Positions 54,352 through 61,478 of a DNA stretch of 64,000 nt are shown in pieces. The position numbers were made by a program, and so were the translations under genes. Numbering within the stretch: position 1 is the stretch's first letter; every line of letters starts with the position of its first letter. A model generated the notes under the pieces. It was not told the origin of the DNA. It ran no database searches and was given only the letters and a program-made list of their open reading frames with translations. The stretch lies in NCBI GenBank assembly GCA_029266425.1, contig JAQSWY010000009.1, positions 1 to 64,000 of the forward strand, read 5' to 3'. This DNA is from Xanthobacteraceae bacterium (GTDB taxonomy: Bacteria > Pseudomonadota > Alphaproteobacteria > Rhizobiales > Xanthobacteraceae).

Positions 54352-54689
54352 GTCACCGGCCGCCTTTACTTCGAAGCCTGGGCGGCCCGACGAGGCCAGG
54401 AGCAGCAAGCTTCCCGATCGGCAAGCCTTGGCATGTCTGAGCCGGCAACTGGGTCCCGGCGGGCGAGTATCTTGTCTATCCGCCTGGCGTCCATATCGAC
54501 GAACGGCAATGGGAAGTCGGATGCACAGTATTCGATGCTGCGGCGCGTGATGCCTCCGCCGTTACCAGCGCGCCTTATCCTTTGGTCACACCTTCAGCAG
54601 ATGTCTGGCTGCGGTCTGGCCGGGCGCTAAATCATGCACGTGCCATCTGATTTGGGTCGGCGCGGCCGATGGAAGCGCTGCCCAGTAGC
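54352..54689. other. 338-base gap with an orphan coding-like stretch
   Basis: The plus-strand frame 54441-54650 is open for 69 codons between two stops and reads like protein (AGEYLVYPPGVHIDERQWEV, later PYPLVTPSADVWLRSGRALN) but has no start codon. It may be the end of a lost gene. No family was recognised. No other gene is seen in the gap. Confidence 0.4.
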
Positions 54690-55037
54690 CTAGCCCCCAC
54701 GGGGCGGCGCTTCTCCGGCCTCTATGCGCAGGCTGTTGCCGCCCGCGCCTGGACCGAACACTGATGACGTGGTGCATGCCATAGTGGTGAGAGGTGCTAG
54801 TTCGCGACCTCCGACGCTACTGACCGGTGCTTGGGGACTCCAGTATTTCCTGATCCCAACCGCGAGAGCAGCGCACGCGAGCTCGACTGTTCGGGGAATA
54901 ACCACACGCCGCCCTTCGGGTCGTGCGCCGGCTTCATAGCTCTGCACCGCGCCGCTCGAAAGATCGAGTGCTTCGGCTGCCTCGCGCAGCGTGTAGCCCA
55001 TGTAGGCACGCCACTCTCTAAACTGTTCCGGCGTCAT
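54690..55037 (-). CDS. XRE-family helix-turn-helix regulator
   Basis: A 115-residue regulator with an N-terminal helix-turn-helix MTPEQFREWRAYMGYTLREA then AEALDLSSGAVQSYEAGARP, the Cro/cI type. The C-terminal 50 residues are low complexity. Its start is two bases after the stop of the small upstream gene, so it is coupled to the lipoprotein operon. It lies at the right end of the island, 0.6 kb from attR, and is the only cI-like regulator seen in it. Confidence 0.8.
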   Translation of the reverse strand: MTPEQFREWRAYMGYTLREAAEALDLSSGAVQSYEAGARPEGRRVVIPRTVELACAALAVGIRKYWSPQAPVSSVGGRELAPLTTMACTTSSVFGPGAGGNSLRIEAGEAPPRGG

Positions 55038-55039
55038 GG

Positions 55040-55204
55040 TCAGATTCCCCCGCTGTGCCGTTGACCCCAGTCGGTTCCCGCGGACAGAAGGCGGCGCCCC
55101 TCGGGGGTCAGCGAACCGAAGAGCACCGCCTGCCGAAGACCCGCCCCGCGCGCCTTGACCCGTCGACATTCCTGCAAGCATGCTCGGTACGATGTGACCG
55201 CCAT
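55040..55204 (-). CDS. Small protein coupled to the lipoprotein and XRE genes
   Basis: A 54-residue basic protein MAVTSYRACLQECRRVKARG, then AGLRQAVLFGSLTPEGRRLL. Its ATG overlaps the stop of the upstream lipoprotein gene as TGATG and it ends two bases before the XRE start, so it is likely a real member of the operon. No family was recognised. Confidence 0.55.
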   Translation of the reverse strand: MAVTSYRACLQECRRVKARGAGLRQAVLFGSLTPEGRRLLSAGTDWGQRHSGGI

Positions 55205-55614
55205 CACGAAATGCCCCTTTGTTGCGCGATTCGGCATGTCAGGCTGTTCGCCACCATGGGCGCCCTGTAGGAGCCTGGCACCACCGTAGCGACGGTTCGC
55301 CCCTGAACGACGAAAACGCGCCGGCCAGACACGTCGTAGGCATCAGACGGTGTGAGCCCGGCCCGCGCCGAGAACTCCGCCATTGTCAGCCCGACGACGC
55401 TCTGCATCTGCGCTTGTTGGGCCTGTTGCACCTCGGCAGCCGTCTGACATCCGCCGAGCGTCATCGCCAGGAGCGCCAGAACGAGAAGCGCCAGCACTGT
55501 TCGGATCGGCCGTCGCCTCAGCGGGCCTGGCGCCCTTTCCGCACCGCTTTTTGATTCCCGTAGGGGAGAAAAATCGGCTGTTGGCCTCGGCGCGGGCCTC
55601 GACCAAAACCACAC
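55204..55614 (-). CDS. Small lipoprotein
   Basis: A 136-residue protein. After a long basic N terminus (RRRPIRT) there is a hydrophobic segment VLALLVLALLAMTLGGC, whose lipobox (TLGGC) marks a lipid-modified cysteine. The mature part (AEVQQAQQAQMQSVVGLTMA, then VFVVQGRTVATVVPGSYRAP) resembles small host or phage-encoded outer-membrane lipoproteins of unknown role. A shorter start within the basic stretch is possible. It leads the three-gene coupled operon. Confidence 0.6.
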   Translation of the reverse strand: MWFWSRPAPRPTADFSPLRESKSGAERAPGPLRRRPIRTVLALLVLALLAMTLGGCQTAAEVQQAQQAQMQSVVGLTMAEFSARAGLTPSDAYDVSGRRVFVVQGRTVATVVPGSYRAPMVANSLTCRIAQQRGIS

Positions 55615-55661
55615 CGAGAAAGTTATATGAAAATCAATGTCTTGTGAGACATTTGCGATGA

Positions 55662-55691
55662 CGCCCCTGGCACCATTACCTCCCTATCAGG
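55662..55691 (+). other. attR-like direct repeat
   Basis: A 30-base copy of the sequence at 9875-9905, identical except for one missing G in the GGG run (CGCCCCTGGCACCATTACCT is the first part). It lies between the lipoprotein operon and the remnant of the SOS-controlled gene. It marks the right boundary of the island. Confidence 0.8.
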
Positions 55692-55696
55692 GCGTG

Positions 55697-55812
55697 GCCG
55701 CATCTAGATCTTCGTCAGAGACAATGGGCTGCTGTTCGGCAAGTGGTGCTCGCTCGGCATGGTCTTGTCCAGCTGGATCTGGAGATTGGTCCCACGAGAG
55801 CAAAACGAGAAC
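55697..55812 (-). pseudogene. Remnant of the SOS-controlled small gene
   Basis: The minus strand starts MPSEHHL at 55760 and, after a frameshift, reads PIVSDEDLDAA, matching the 5' end of the gene at 32930-33127 (MPSEQQPAERAPIVTDDDLD). Similarity stops about five bases from attR. Upstream, GAGC-AAAACGA-GAAC at 55798-55812 is the LexA-type box with one half-site changed. The gene has been cut by integration at the neighbouring att site or by an earlier event. Confidence 0.75.
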
Positions 55813-55858
55813 AGTGACAATATGCAGCCTGGCCTCCGGTTTCTGAAGGGCGGCCGCG

Positions 55859-56230
55859 CTACTGGGCGCGCTGCCAGGTCTCGCTGCTGCAAAGAACCAC
55901 CATGACGCAGCCCTCCAGCCTCAACCCACTGTCGCGCAAGGTTATCGTACCCGCGTATCTTTTCCCGCTTTCGACGTCGATGAGTTCGCCTTTCCAGGTG
56001 CCGTTGCCCATTGGTTTGGCACCATCAAGAATGTGCTTGCCTATGGTGGTCGTGTCGGACTTGTCGTCGACCGACACTATTTTCCCGCACAGATTTCCGC
56101 CGCAGTCGTAAAACTCCACGGTTGTGTCGGAACCTGGTCGCGTGAATCTTCCAAGATCGGCGGCTTCCGAAGTCGCGCACATCGCTATCGTAAAGAGGAA
56201 GATTCCGACCGCGCGAGTCTGATCAATCAT
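55859..56230 (-). CDS. DUF2147 exported protein
   Basis: A 123-residue protein of the DUF2147 family with a signal peptide ending near SEAAD. The usual order of motifs is present: TVEFYDCGGNLCGKIVSV, LDGAKPMGNGTWKGELIDVE, YAGTITL and LRLEGCVMVVLCSSETWQR. Members are small periplasmic beta-barrel proteins of unknown function. It is the first intact gene outside the island on the right and faces away from the hopanoid operon. Confidence 0.88.
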   Translation of the reverse strand: MIDQTRAVGIFLFTIAMCATSEAADLGRFTRPGSDTTVEFYDCGGNLCGKIVSVDDKSDTTTIGKHILDGAKPMGNGTWKGELIDVESGKRYAGTITLRDSGLRLEGCVMVVLCSSETWQRAQ

Positions 56231-56426
56231 CCGGCACCTCCCCTTCCATGCAGTGGCATCTTACGATGCGGCGCCCGACTCGCCTAATAGAGAGCGAAAC
56301 TGAGCCATCGGACCTCGCAAGGGCGGGCCCGTCGCGTGCGCTCCCGCTTTCGCCTGGTGCCTGAGCAAACGCGATCCCGTTGTGCCCGGTACATTCTGGC
56401 CATAGGCTGCTAATGGAGGCATCGGT

Positions 56427-57425
56427 GTGGGCACGCGATCGGATGTCACCTTGGTGACGGGCGCGGCGGGCTTTGTGGGTTCGGCCGTGGTGCTGGCGTT
56501 GGGCGCAACCGGGCGACCGGTGCGCGCGTTCGTCCGCAATCCAAATGCTTCGCTCGAAATTGCACATGCATGCGAACTGTTCGAAGGCGATCTGCGCGAC
56601 ACCGCCAGCGTCCTGCGAGCGATGGAGGGAGTTCGCCATGTCTTCCACGTCGCGGCCGATTATCGGCTCTGGGCGCGCGATCCCGAGGAGATCGTGCGCA
56701 ATAATCGCGAGACGACGCGCAACGTGATGGAAGCGGCGCTTGCCGCCGGCGTCAGGCGGGTCGTCTACACCAGCAGCGTCGCCACGCTGCTGCCCGACCC
56801 CACTGGTGCCGCGGACGAAACCCGGCCGGCCAGCGAAACGACGGTAATCGGCGCCTACAAGCGCAGCAAGGTGATTGCTGAGCGACTCGTCGAGGCGATG
56901 GTAGCGGAGAAGGGGCTCCCGGCGGTGATCGTCAACCCCTCGACGCCGATCGGCCCGCGCGATCCACGACCGACGCCGACCGGCCGGATCGTCGTCGAGG
57001 CCGCCAACGGCAAGATGCCGGCCTTCCTGGACAGCGGCCTCAATCTGGTCCACGTCGACGACGTCGCCGCAGGTCATCTGGCTGCGCTCGAGAATGGGCG
57101 CATCGGCGAACGCTACGTGCTGGGAGGGCAGGACGTGAGCCTGGCCGAGATGCTGCGCGAAATCGCCGTGCTGGTCGGTCGTCGCCCGTCGACGCTGGCT
57201 TTGCCACGTGCGCCCCTGTTCCCGCTCGCCTGGGCCAATGAGCAGGTCGCGCGCGTCACCGGGCGCGAGCCCTTCCTCACGCTCGACGGGCTGCGCATGG
57301 CGAAACACCACATGTTCTACAGTTCGGCCAAGGCGGAGCGCGAACTCGGCTACCGTGCGCGGCCTTATGCCGAGGCACTGGCCGACGCGATCGCCTGGTT
57401 CCGCGGTGCGGGGATGGTGCGTTGA
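56427..57425 (+). CDS. hpnA: Hopanoid-associated sugar epimerase HpnA
   Basis: A 332-residue NAD-dependent epimerase/dehydratase of the HpnA group. The Rossmann motif VTGAAGFVGSAVVLALGA opens the protein, and the catalytic Tyr-x-x-x-Lys is in AYKRSK. VNPSTPIGPRDPRPTPTGRI is characteristic of HpnA. It is thought to help make sugar-modified hopanoid side chains. The start is GTG with GGAGG at 56414-56418. It leads the operon, and hpnB starts inside its stop codon. Confidence 0.92.
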   Translation: MGTRSDVTLVTGAAGFVGSAVVLALGATGRPVRAFVRNPNASLEIAHACELFEGDLRDTASVLRAMEGVRHVFHVAADYRLWARDPEEIVRNNRETTRNVMEAALAAGVRRVVYTSSVATLLPDPTGAADETRPASETTVIGAYKRSKVIAERLVEAMVAEKGLPAVIVNPSTPIGPRDPRPTPTGRIVVEAANGKMPAFLDSGLNLVHVDDVAAGHLAALENGRIGERYVLGGQDVSLAEMLREIAVLVGRRPSTLALPRAPLFPLAWANEQVARVTGREPFLTLDGLRMAKHHMFYSSAKAERELGYRARPYAEALADAIAWFRGAGMVR

Positions 57426-58546
57426 TCGGCATTGCGATCGGTGTCGCCGTGCTGGCGATCTGGTGCGGGCTGCTGGCCGCCAATGGTGGCTTCTGGCTGG
57501 CGCGCGAGCGCGATACCGCCCCGCTGCCGGCGCCTGACCCGTGGCCCGAGGTGGTGGCGGTGGTGCCTGCGCGCGACGAGGCGGACGTGATCGCTCATGC
57601 GATCGGCAGCCTGGCCGCGCAAGACTATCCGGGGCCGTTCCGCATCGTGCTGGTCGACGATGGCAGCAGCGACGACACCGCCGAGCGGGCTCGGAGCGCC
57701 GGCGGCGCGCGCCTCACGGTGTGCACGGGCGCGCCGCTCGCACCCGGCTGGACCGGCAAGCTCTGGGCGGTTTGCCAGGGCGTCACTGCTGCCGGCGCGC
57801 CGCGATACCTGTGGCTGACCGATGCCGATATCGTCCATGCGCCGGACACGTTGCGCTCTCTCGTCGCGCGGGCAGAGCTGAACGGGCTGGCGCTGGTCTC
57901 GCTGATGGCGAAGCTGCGCTGTGCGACGCTCGCCGAACGCACGCTGGTACCGGCCTTCGTGTTCTTCTTCCAGATGCTCTATCCGTTCGGCCGTGTGAAC
58001 CGGCCGGGACGCACCGCGGCGGCCGCGGGCGGCTGCATGCTGGCGCGGCGGGACGCGCTCGAGCGCGCCGGCGGCATCGCAGCGATCCGTGACGCGCTGA
58101 TCGACGATTGTGCGTTGGGGGCAATGCTCAAGCGGCAGGGGCCGATCTGGCTCGGCCTCACCAATCGCTCGCGGAGTATTCGCGCCTATGAGGATTGGGG
58201 ATCGATCGCCGACATGATCGCCCGTTCCGCCTATGCCCAACTCGGCTACAATCCACTGGCACTGCTCGGCACGCTGCTGGGCCTGGCTTTGGTCTATGCC
58301 GCGCCACCGTTGCTTGCCCTGTTCGGCCATGGTCTCGCGCAGGGGCTCGGCCTTGCCGCCTGGTTGCTGATGGCGATCTCGTTCCAACCAATGCTGCACT
58401 TCTATCACCGCTCGCCGCTCTGGGGAGCGGCGCTTCCGCTCATCGCCGCCTTCTATGCCGGCTGCACCTTCCTGTCGGCGCTGCGGCACTGGCAGGGGCG
58501 CGGCGGCATGTGGAAGGGCCGCGTCCAGGCGGCGGCGGGCCGATGA
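57422..58546 (+). CDS. hpnB: Hopanoid biosynthesis glycosyltransferase HpnB
   Basis: A 374-residue family 2 glycosyltransferase with one N-terminal and several C-terminal membrane helices. The catalytic part has VVPARDEADVIAHAIGSLAA, VLVDDGSSDDTAERA, and YLWLTDADIVHAPDTL. The third acidic motif is in ALIDDCALGAMLK. It probably attaches a sugar to the hopanoid side chain at the inner membrane. TTG start at 57422 overlaps the hpnA stop; the end overlaps hpnC as ATGA. Confidence 0.92.
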   Translation: MIGIAIGVAVLAIWCGLLAANGGFWLARERDTAPLPAPDPWPEVVAVVPARDEADVIAHAIGSLAAQDYPGPFRIVLVDDGSSDDTAERARSAGGARLTVCTGAPLAPGWTGKLWAVCQGVTAAGAPRYLWLTDADIVHAPDTLRSLVARAELNGLALVSLMAKLRCATLAERTLVPAFVFFFQMLYPFGRVNRPGRTAAAAGGCMLARRDALERAGGIAAIRDALIDDCALGAMLKRQGPIWLGLTNRSRSIRAYEDWGSIADMIARSAYAQLGYNPLALLGTLLGLALVYAAPPLLALFGHGLAQGLGLAAWLLMAISFQPMLHFYHRSPLWGAALPLIAAFYAGCTFLSALRHWQGRGGMWKGRVQAAAGR

Positions 58547-59430
58547 ACGCGCGCGCCACCGATTTCGCCTCGGGCAAGGGGCATCGCGACGAGAATTTCC
58601 CCGTCGCGAGCTGGCTGATTGCGCCCGCCCATCGCGCACCGATCATGGCCTTCTATCGCTTCGCCCGCGCCGCCGACGATATTGGCGACCACCCGACAGC
58701 CACGGCCGAGGACAGGCTGGCAGGGTTGGCGGCGATGCGCGCCGGGCTGAAGGGCGAAGGGGCAGCGGAAGCCGAGGCGCTGCGCGAGGTGATGGCGGCG
58801 CATGGCATCGACCCGGTACATGCCCACGAATTGCTCGATGCCTTCGAACAGGACGTGCGGGTCAGCCGCTATGCCGACTGGCCGGGCCTGATGGCCTATT
58901 GCCGGGTGTCGGCGGCACCGGTCGGGCGCTTCGTGCTCGACGTGCATGGCGAGGACCGGGCATGCTGGCCGGCCTCCGACGCGCTGTGCGCGGCCTTGCA
59001 GGTGATCAACCATCTGCAGGATTGCGGCAAGGATTACCGGGCGATCGATCGCGTCTATCTACCGCTAGACCTGCTTTCCGCGAACGGTGCGCGCGTCGAG
59101 GATCTCGGTGCAGCTTCGGCTACACCGGAACTGCGTGCGACGATCGTGGCTCTGGCCGCCCGGACGCAGGGATTGCTCGCGGCGAGTGCGCCGTTCGCGT
59201 CCATGATACGGAGCCGGCGGCTGGGGATGGAAGTGGCAGTGATCCAGCGGCTCGCCGAGAGCCTGGTCGAGCGGCTGCTCGTGCACGATCCATTGAGGGA
59301 ACGCGTGCATCATAGCAAGGTCGAGGCTGGTCTGCTGGCGCTGAGCGCGGCGGCGCGGCGTTGCTTCGCGGGAGGGCCGAATGAGTGCCGAAATGTCTCT
59401 GGCGACCGTGCACGCGCGCGTCCGCGGTAG
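58543..59430 (+). CDS. hpnC: Hydroxysqualene synthase HpnC
   Basis: A 295-residue squalene/phytoene-synthase-fold enzyme. In the HpnCDE route it converts presqualene diphosphate to hydroxysqualene. It has FYRFARAADDIGDHP (first Asp-rich motif) and INHLQDCGKDYRAIDRVYLP (second). The last 50 bases of the gene overlap the start of hpnD, so its final residues (NECRNVSGDRARARPR) may be a frame-overrun extension of this copy. Confidence 0.93.
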   Translation: MNARATDFASGKGHRDENFPVASWLIAPAHRAPIMAFYRFARAADDIGDHPTATAEDRLAGLAAMRAGLKGEGAAEAEALREVMAAHGIDPVHAHELLDAFEQDVRVSRYADWPGLMAYCRVSAAPVGRFVLDVHGEDRACWPASDALCAALQVINHLQDCGKDYRAIDRVYLPLDLLSANGARVEDLGAASATPELRATIVALAARTQGLLAASAPFASMIRSRRLGMEVAVIQRLAESLVERLLVHDPLRERVHHSKVEAGLLALSAAARRCFAGGPNECRNVSGDRARARPR

Positions 59431-60220
59431 CTCCTTCTATGCCGGGATGCGCGCGTTGCCTCGTGCCGAGCGGGAGGCGATGTATACGATCTATGCCTTC
59501 TGCCGCGCGGTCGACGACATCGCCGACAACGAAGAGGGCACGCGCGAGACACGAGCTGCAGCGCTCGAGTCCTGGCGCGCCGATATCGATTCGCTCTATG
59601 CCGGTGGTGAGCCGGGGCGGGCTGCGCTGGTCACTGAGGCGGTGCGGCGCTTCGGGCTCGACCGCGCCGACTTCCACGAAGTGATCAATGGCATGGCGAT
59701 GGACGTGGCGCGCGATATATGCGGGCCCACGGCCGCGGAACTCGACCTCTATTGCGATCGCGTCGCCTCGGCGGTCGGGCGGCTGTCGGTGAAGATATTC
59801 GGCATGGAGGAAGCGCCAGGTACGGCTTTGGCGCATCATCTCGGCCGCGCGCTGCAACTGACCAACATTCTGCGCGATATCGACGAGGATGCCGCGATCG
59901 GTCGCGTCTATCTGCCCGCGGAAGGACTGGCTGCGGTGGGAATCGAGCCGGTCACGCCGGCACAGGTCATCGCCGACGCGCGCATCGATGGCGTCGCGCG
60001 CGGCCTCGCCAAGCAGGCCGAGGCCCATTTCGCCGAGGCGCAGGCAATCCTGGCGCGGCGCCCGTGCGGCCATCTGATCGCGGCGCAGCTGATGGCGGCG
60101 GCCTATTCCCGGCTGCTTGGGCAGATGATGAAGGCCGGATGGCTGCCGCCGCGCCGGCGGCTGAGGGTCTCGAAGTCGCGGCTGCTGCTGACCGTCCTGC
60201 GGCTGTTGGTGGCACGTTGA
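59381..60220 (+). CDS. hpnD: Presqualene diphosphate synthase HpnD
   Basis: A 279-residue enzyme joining two farnesyl diphosphates into presqualene diphosphate, first step of the HpnCDE squalene route. The two Asp-rich motifs are intact: YAFCRAVDDIADNEEG near residue 38 and TNILRDIDEDAAIGRVYLP near residue 160. It overlaps hpnC by 50 bases, and the next gene starts within its stop codon. Confidence 0.94.
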   Translation: MSAEMSLATVHARVRGSSFYAGMRALPRAEREAMYTIYAFCRAVDDIADNEEGTRETRAAALESWRADIDSLYAGGEPGRAALVTEAVRRFGLDRADFHEVINGMAMDVARDICGPTAAELDLYCDRVASAVGRLSVKIFGMEEAPGTALAHHLGRALQLTNILRDIDEDAAIGRVYLPAEGLAAVGIEPVTPAQVIADARIDGVARGLAKQAEAHFAEAQAILARRPCGHLIAAQLMAAAYSRLLGQMMKAGWLPPRRRLRVSKSRLLLTVLRLLVAR

Positions 60221-61470
60221 GCTTTCGGCATGTGACGGTCGCGGGCGCGGGCCTCGCCGGGCTTTCGGCCGCGGTGGCGCTTCGCAGCGCCGGGCTGGAG
60301 GTGGCGATCGCCGATTCGGCGGCGCAGGCGGGCGGCCGCTGCCGTTCCTATGACGACCCGCAGATCGGTCGCATGATCGACAATGGCAATCACCTGGTCT
60401 TGTCGGGGAACCAGGCTGTTGCGCGCTTCCGTGCCGCAGTCGGCGCGACCGTGCCGCTGGCCGGGCCGGATCAAGCCGACTTCGCCTTCCTCGATCTCGC
60501 CGACCGCACAAGTTGGACCGTGCGTATCAATGACGGCCCGCTCCCGTGGTGGATCGCCGCGCCGTCGCGCCGCGTGCCCGGCAGCAGGCTCGCGGACTAT
60601 GTGCCCCTGATCGGCCTGCTCCGTGGCGGCGAGGGGCGCCTCGATGCCCGCATCGCGACGCGCGGGCCGGTCTGGAAGAAGCTGCTCGAGCCGGTACTGC
60701 TCGCCGCGCTCAACACCGCGCCGGGCGAAAGCTCCGCCCGGCTTACCGCAGCGGTGCTGCGCGAGACGATTGCCAAAGGCGGCAGGATGATGCGCCCGCT
60801 GATCGCGCATCCGACGCTATCGGCGGCCTTCATCGATCCCGCAGTCGACTGGCTCGCCCGGCACGACAGCCCACTCGCGCTCGGCAGGCGGCTGCGCGCG
60901 ATCGGGTTCGCGGGCGATCGGGTTGCGAGCCTCGACTGGGGCGCGGGGCCGGTACCGGTTGCTCCGGACGAAGCCGTGGTGCTTGCTGTGCCGTCCTGGG
61001 TGGCGGCCGGCCTGGTGCCCGGCCTCGTCGTGCCCGACGCGTTCCGCGCTATCGTCAACGCGCATTTCGACTTCGCGCCACCCGCCGGGACACCGCCGAT
61101 GCTCGGCCTCATCAACGCCACAGCCGAGTGGATCTTCGCCTTTCACGACCGGCTTTCGGTGACAGTGAGCGCCGCAGACCGCCTGATCGACACCGAGCGC
61201 GAGGCACTGGCGCGGATCTTCTGGGCCGATATCAGTACCGCGCTCGGCATCACAGCACCGCTGCCGCGCTGGCAGATCGTCAGGGAGAAGCGCGCGACCT
61301 TCGCCGCCACGCCGGAGCAGAACGCCAAACGCCCGGCCGCGCGCACACAATGGCGCAATCTGTTCCTCGCCGGCGATTGGACAGACACCGGCCTGCCGGC
61401 GACCATCGAAGGTGCGCTACGCTCGGGCGAAGCCGCGGCACGCTTGGCATCGGGCCACGGATCGGCGTAA
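60217..61470 (+). CDS. hpnE: Hydroxysqualene dehydroxylase HpnE
   Basis: A 417-residue FAD-dependent amine-oxidase-like enzyme that reduces hydroxysqualene to squalene. The dinucleotide fold is VTVAGAGLAGLSAAVALRSA, and the C-terminal FAD-contact is NLFLAGDWTDTGLPATIEGA. The TTG at 60217 overlaps the hpnD stop; GTG at 60232 is a second possible start. It is followed nine bases later by shc. Confidence 0.93.
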   Translation: MSFRHVTVAGAGLAGLSAAVALRSAGLEVAIADSAAQAGGRCRSYDDPQIGRMIDNGNHLVLSGNQAVARFRAAVGATVPLAGPDQADFAFLDLADRTSWTVRINDGPLPWWIAAPSRRVPGSRLADYVPLIGLLRGGEGRLDARIATRGPVWKKLLEPVLLAALNTAPGESSARLTAAVLRETIAKGGRMMRPLIAHPTLSAAFIDPAVDWLARHDSPLALGRRLRAIGFAGDRVASLDWGAGPVPVAPDEAVVLAVPSWVAAGLVPGLVVPDAFRAIVNAHFDFAPPAGTPPMLGLINATAEWIFAFHDRLSVTVSAADRLIDTEREALARIFWADISTALGITAPLPRWQIVREKRATFAATPEQNAKRPAARTQWRNLFLAGDWTDTGLPATIEGALRSGEAAARLASGHGSA

Positions 61471-61478
61471 GGGCAGCC

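Larger units (their letters stand above)
9890..55691. mobile_element. Composite genomic island integrated at tRNA-Phe
   Basis: About 45.8 kb bounded by a 30-31 bp direct repeat (attL 9875-9905, attR 55662-55691), with a tRNA target on the left and an integrase gene just inside. The contents are mixed: phage or satellite genes, a serine-recombinase module, catabolic clusters under LysR control, an ABC transporter and an XRE regulator at the right end. It may have moved as one unit, or the outer repeat may enclose several successive insertions. No intermediate copy of the repeat was seen. Confidence 0.7.
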
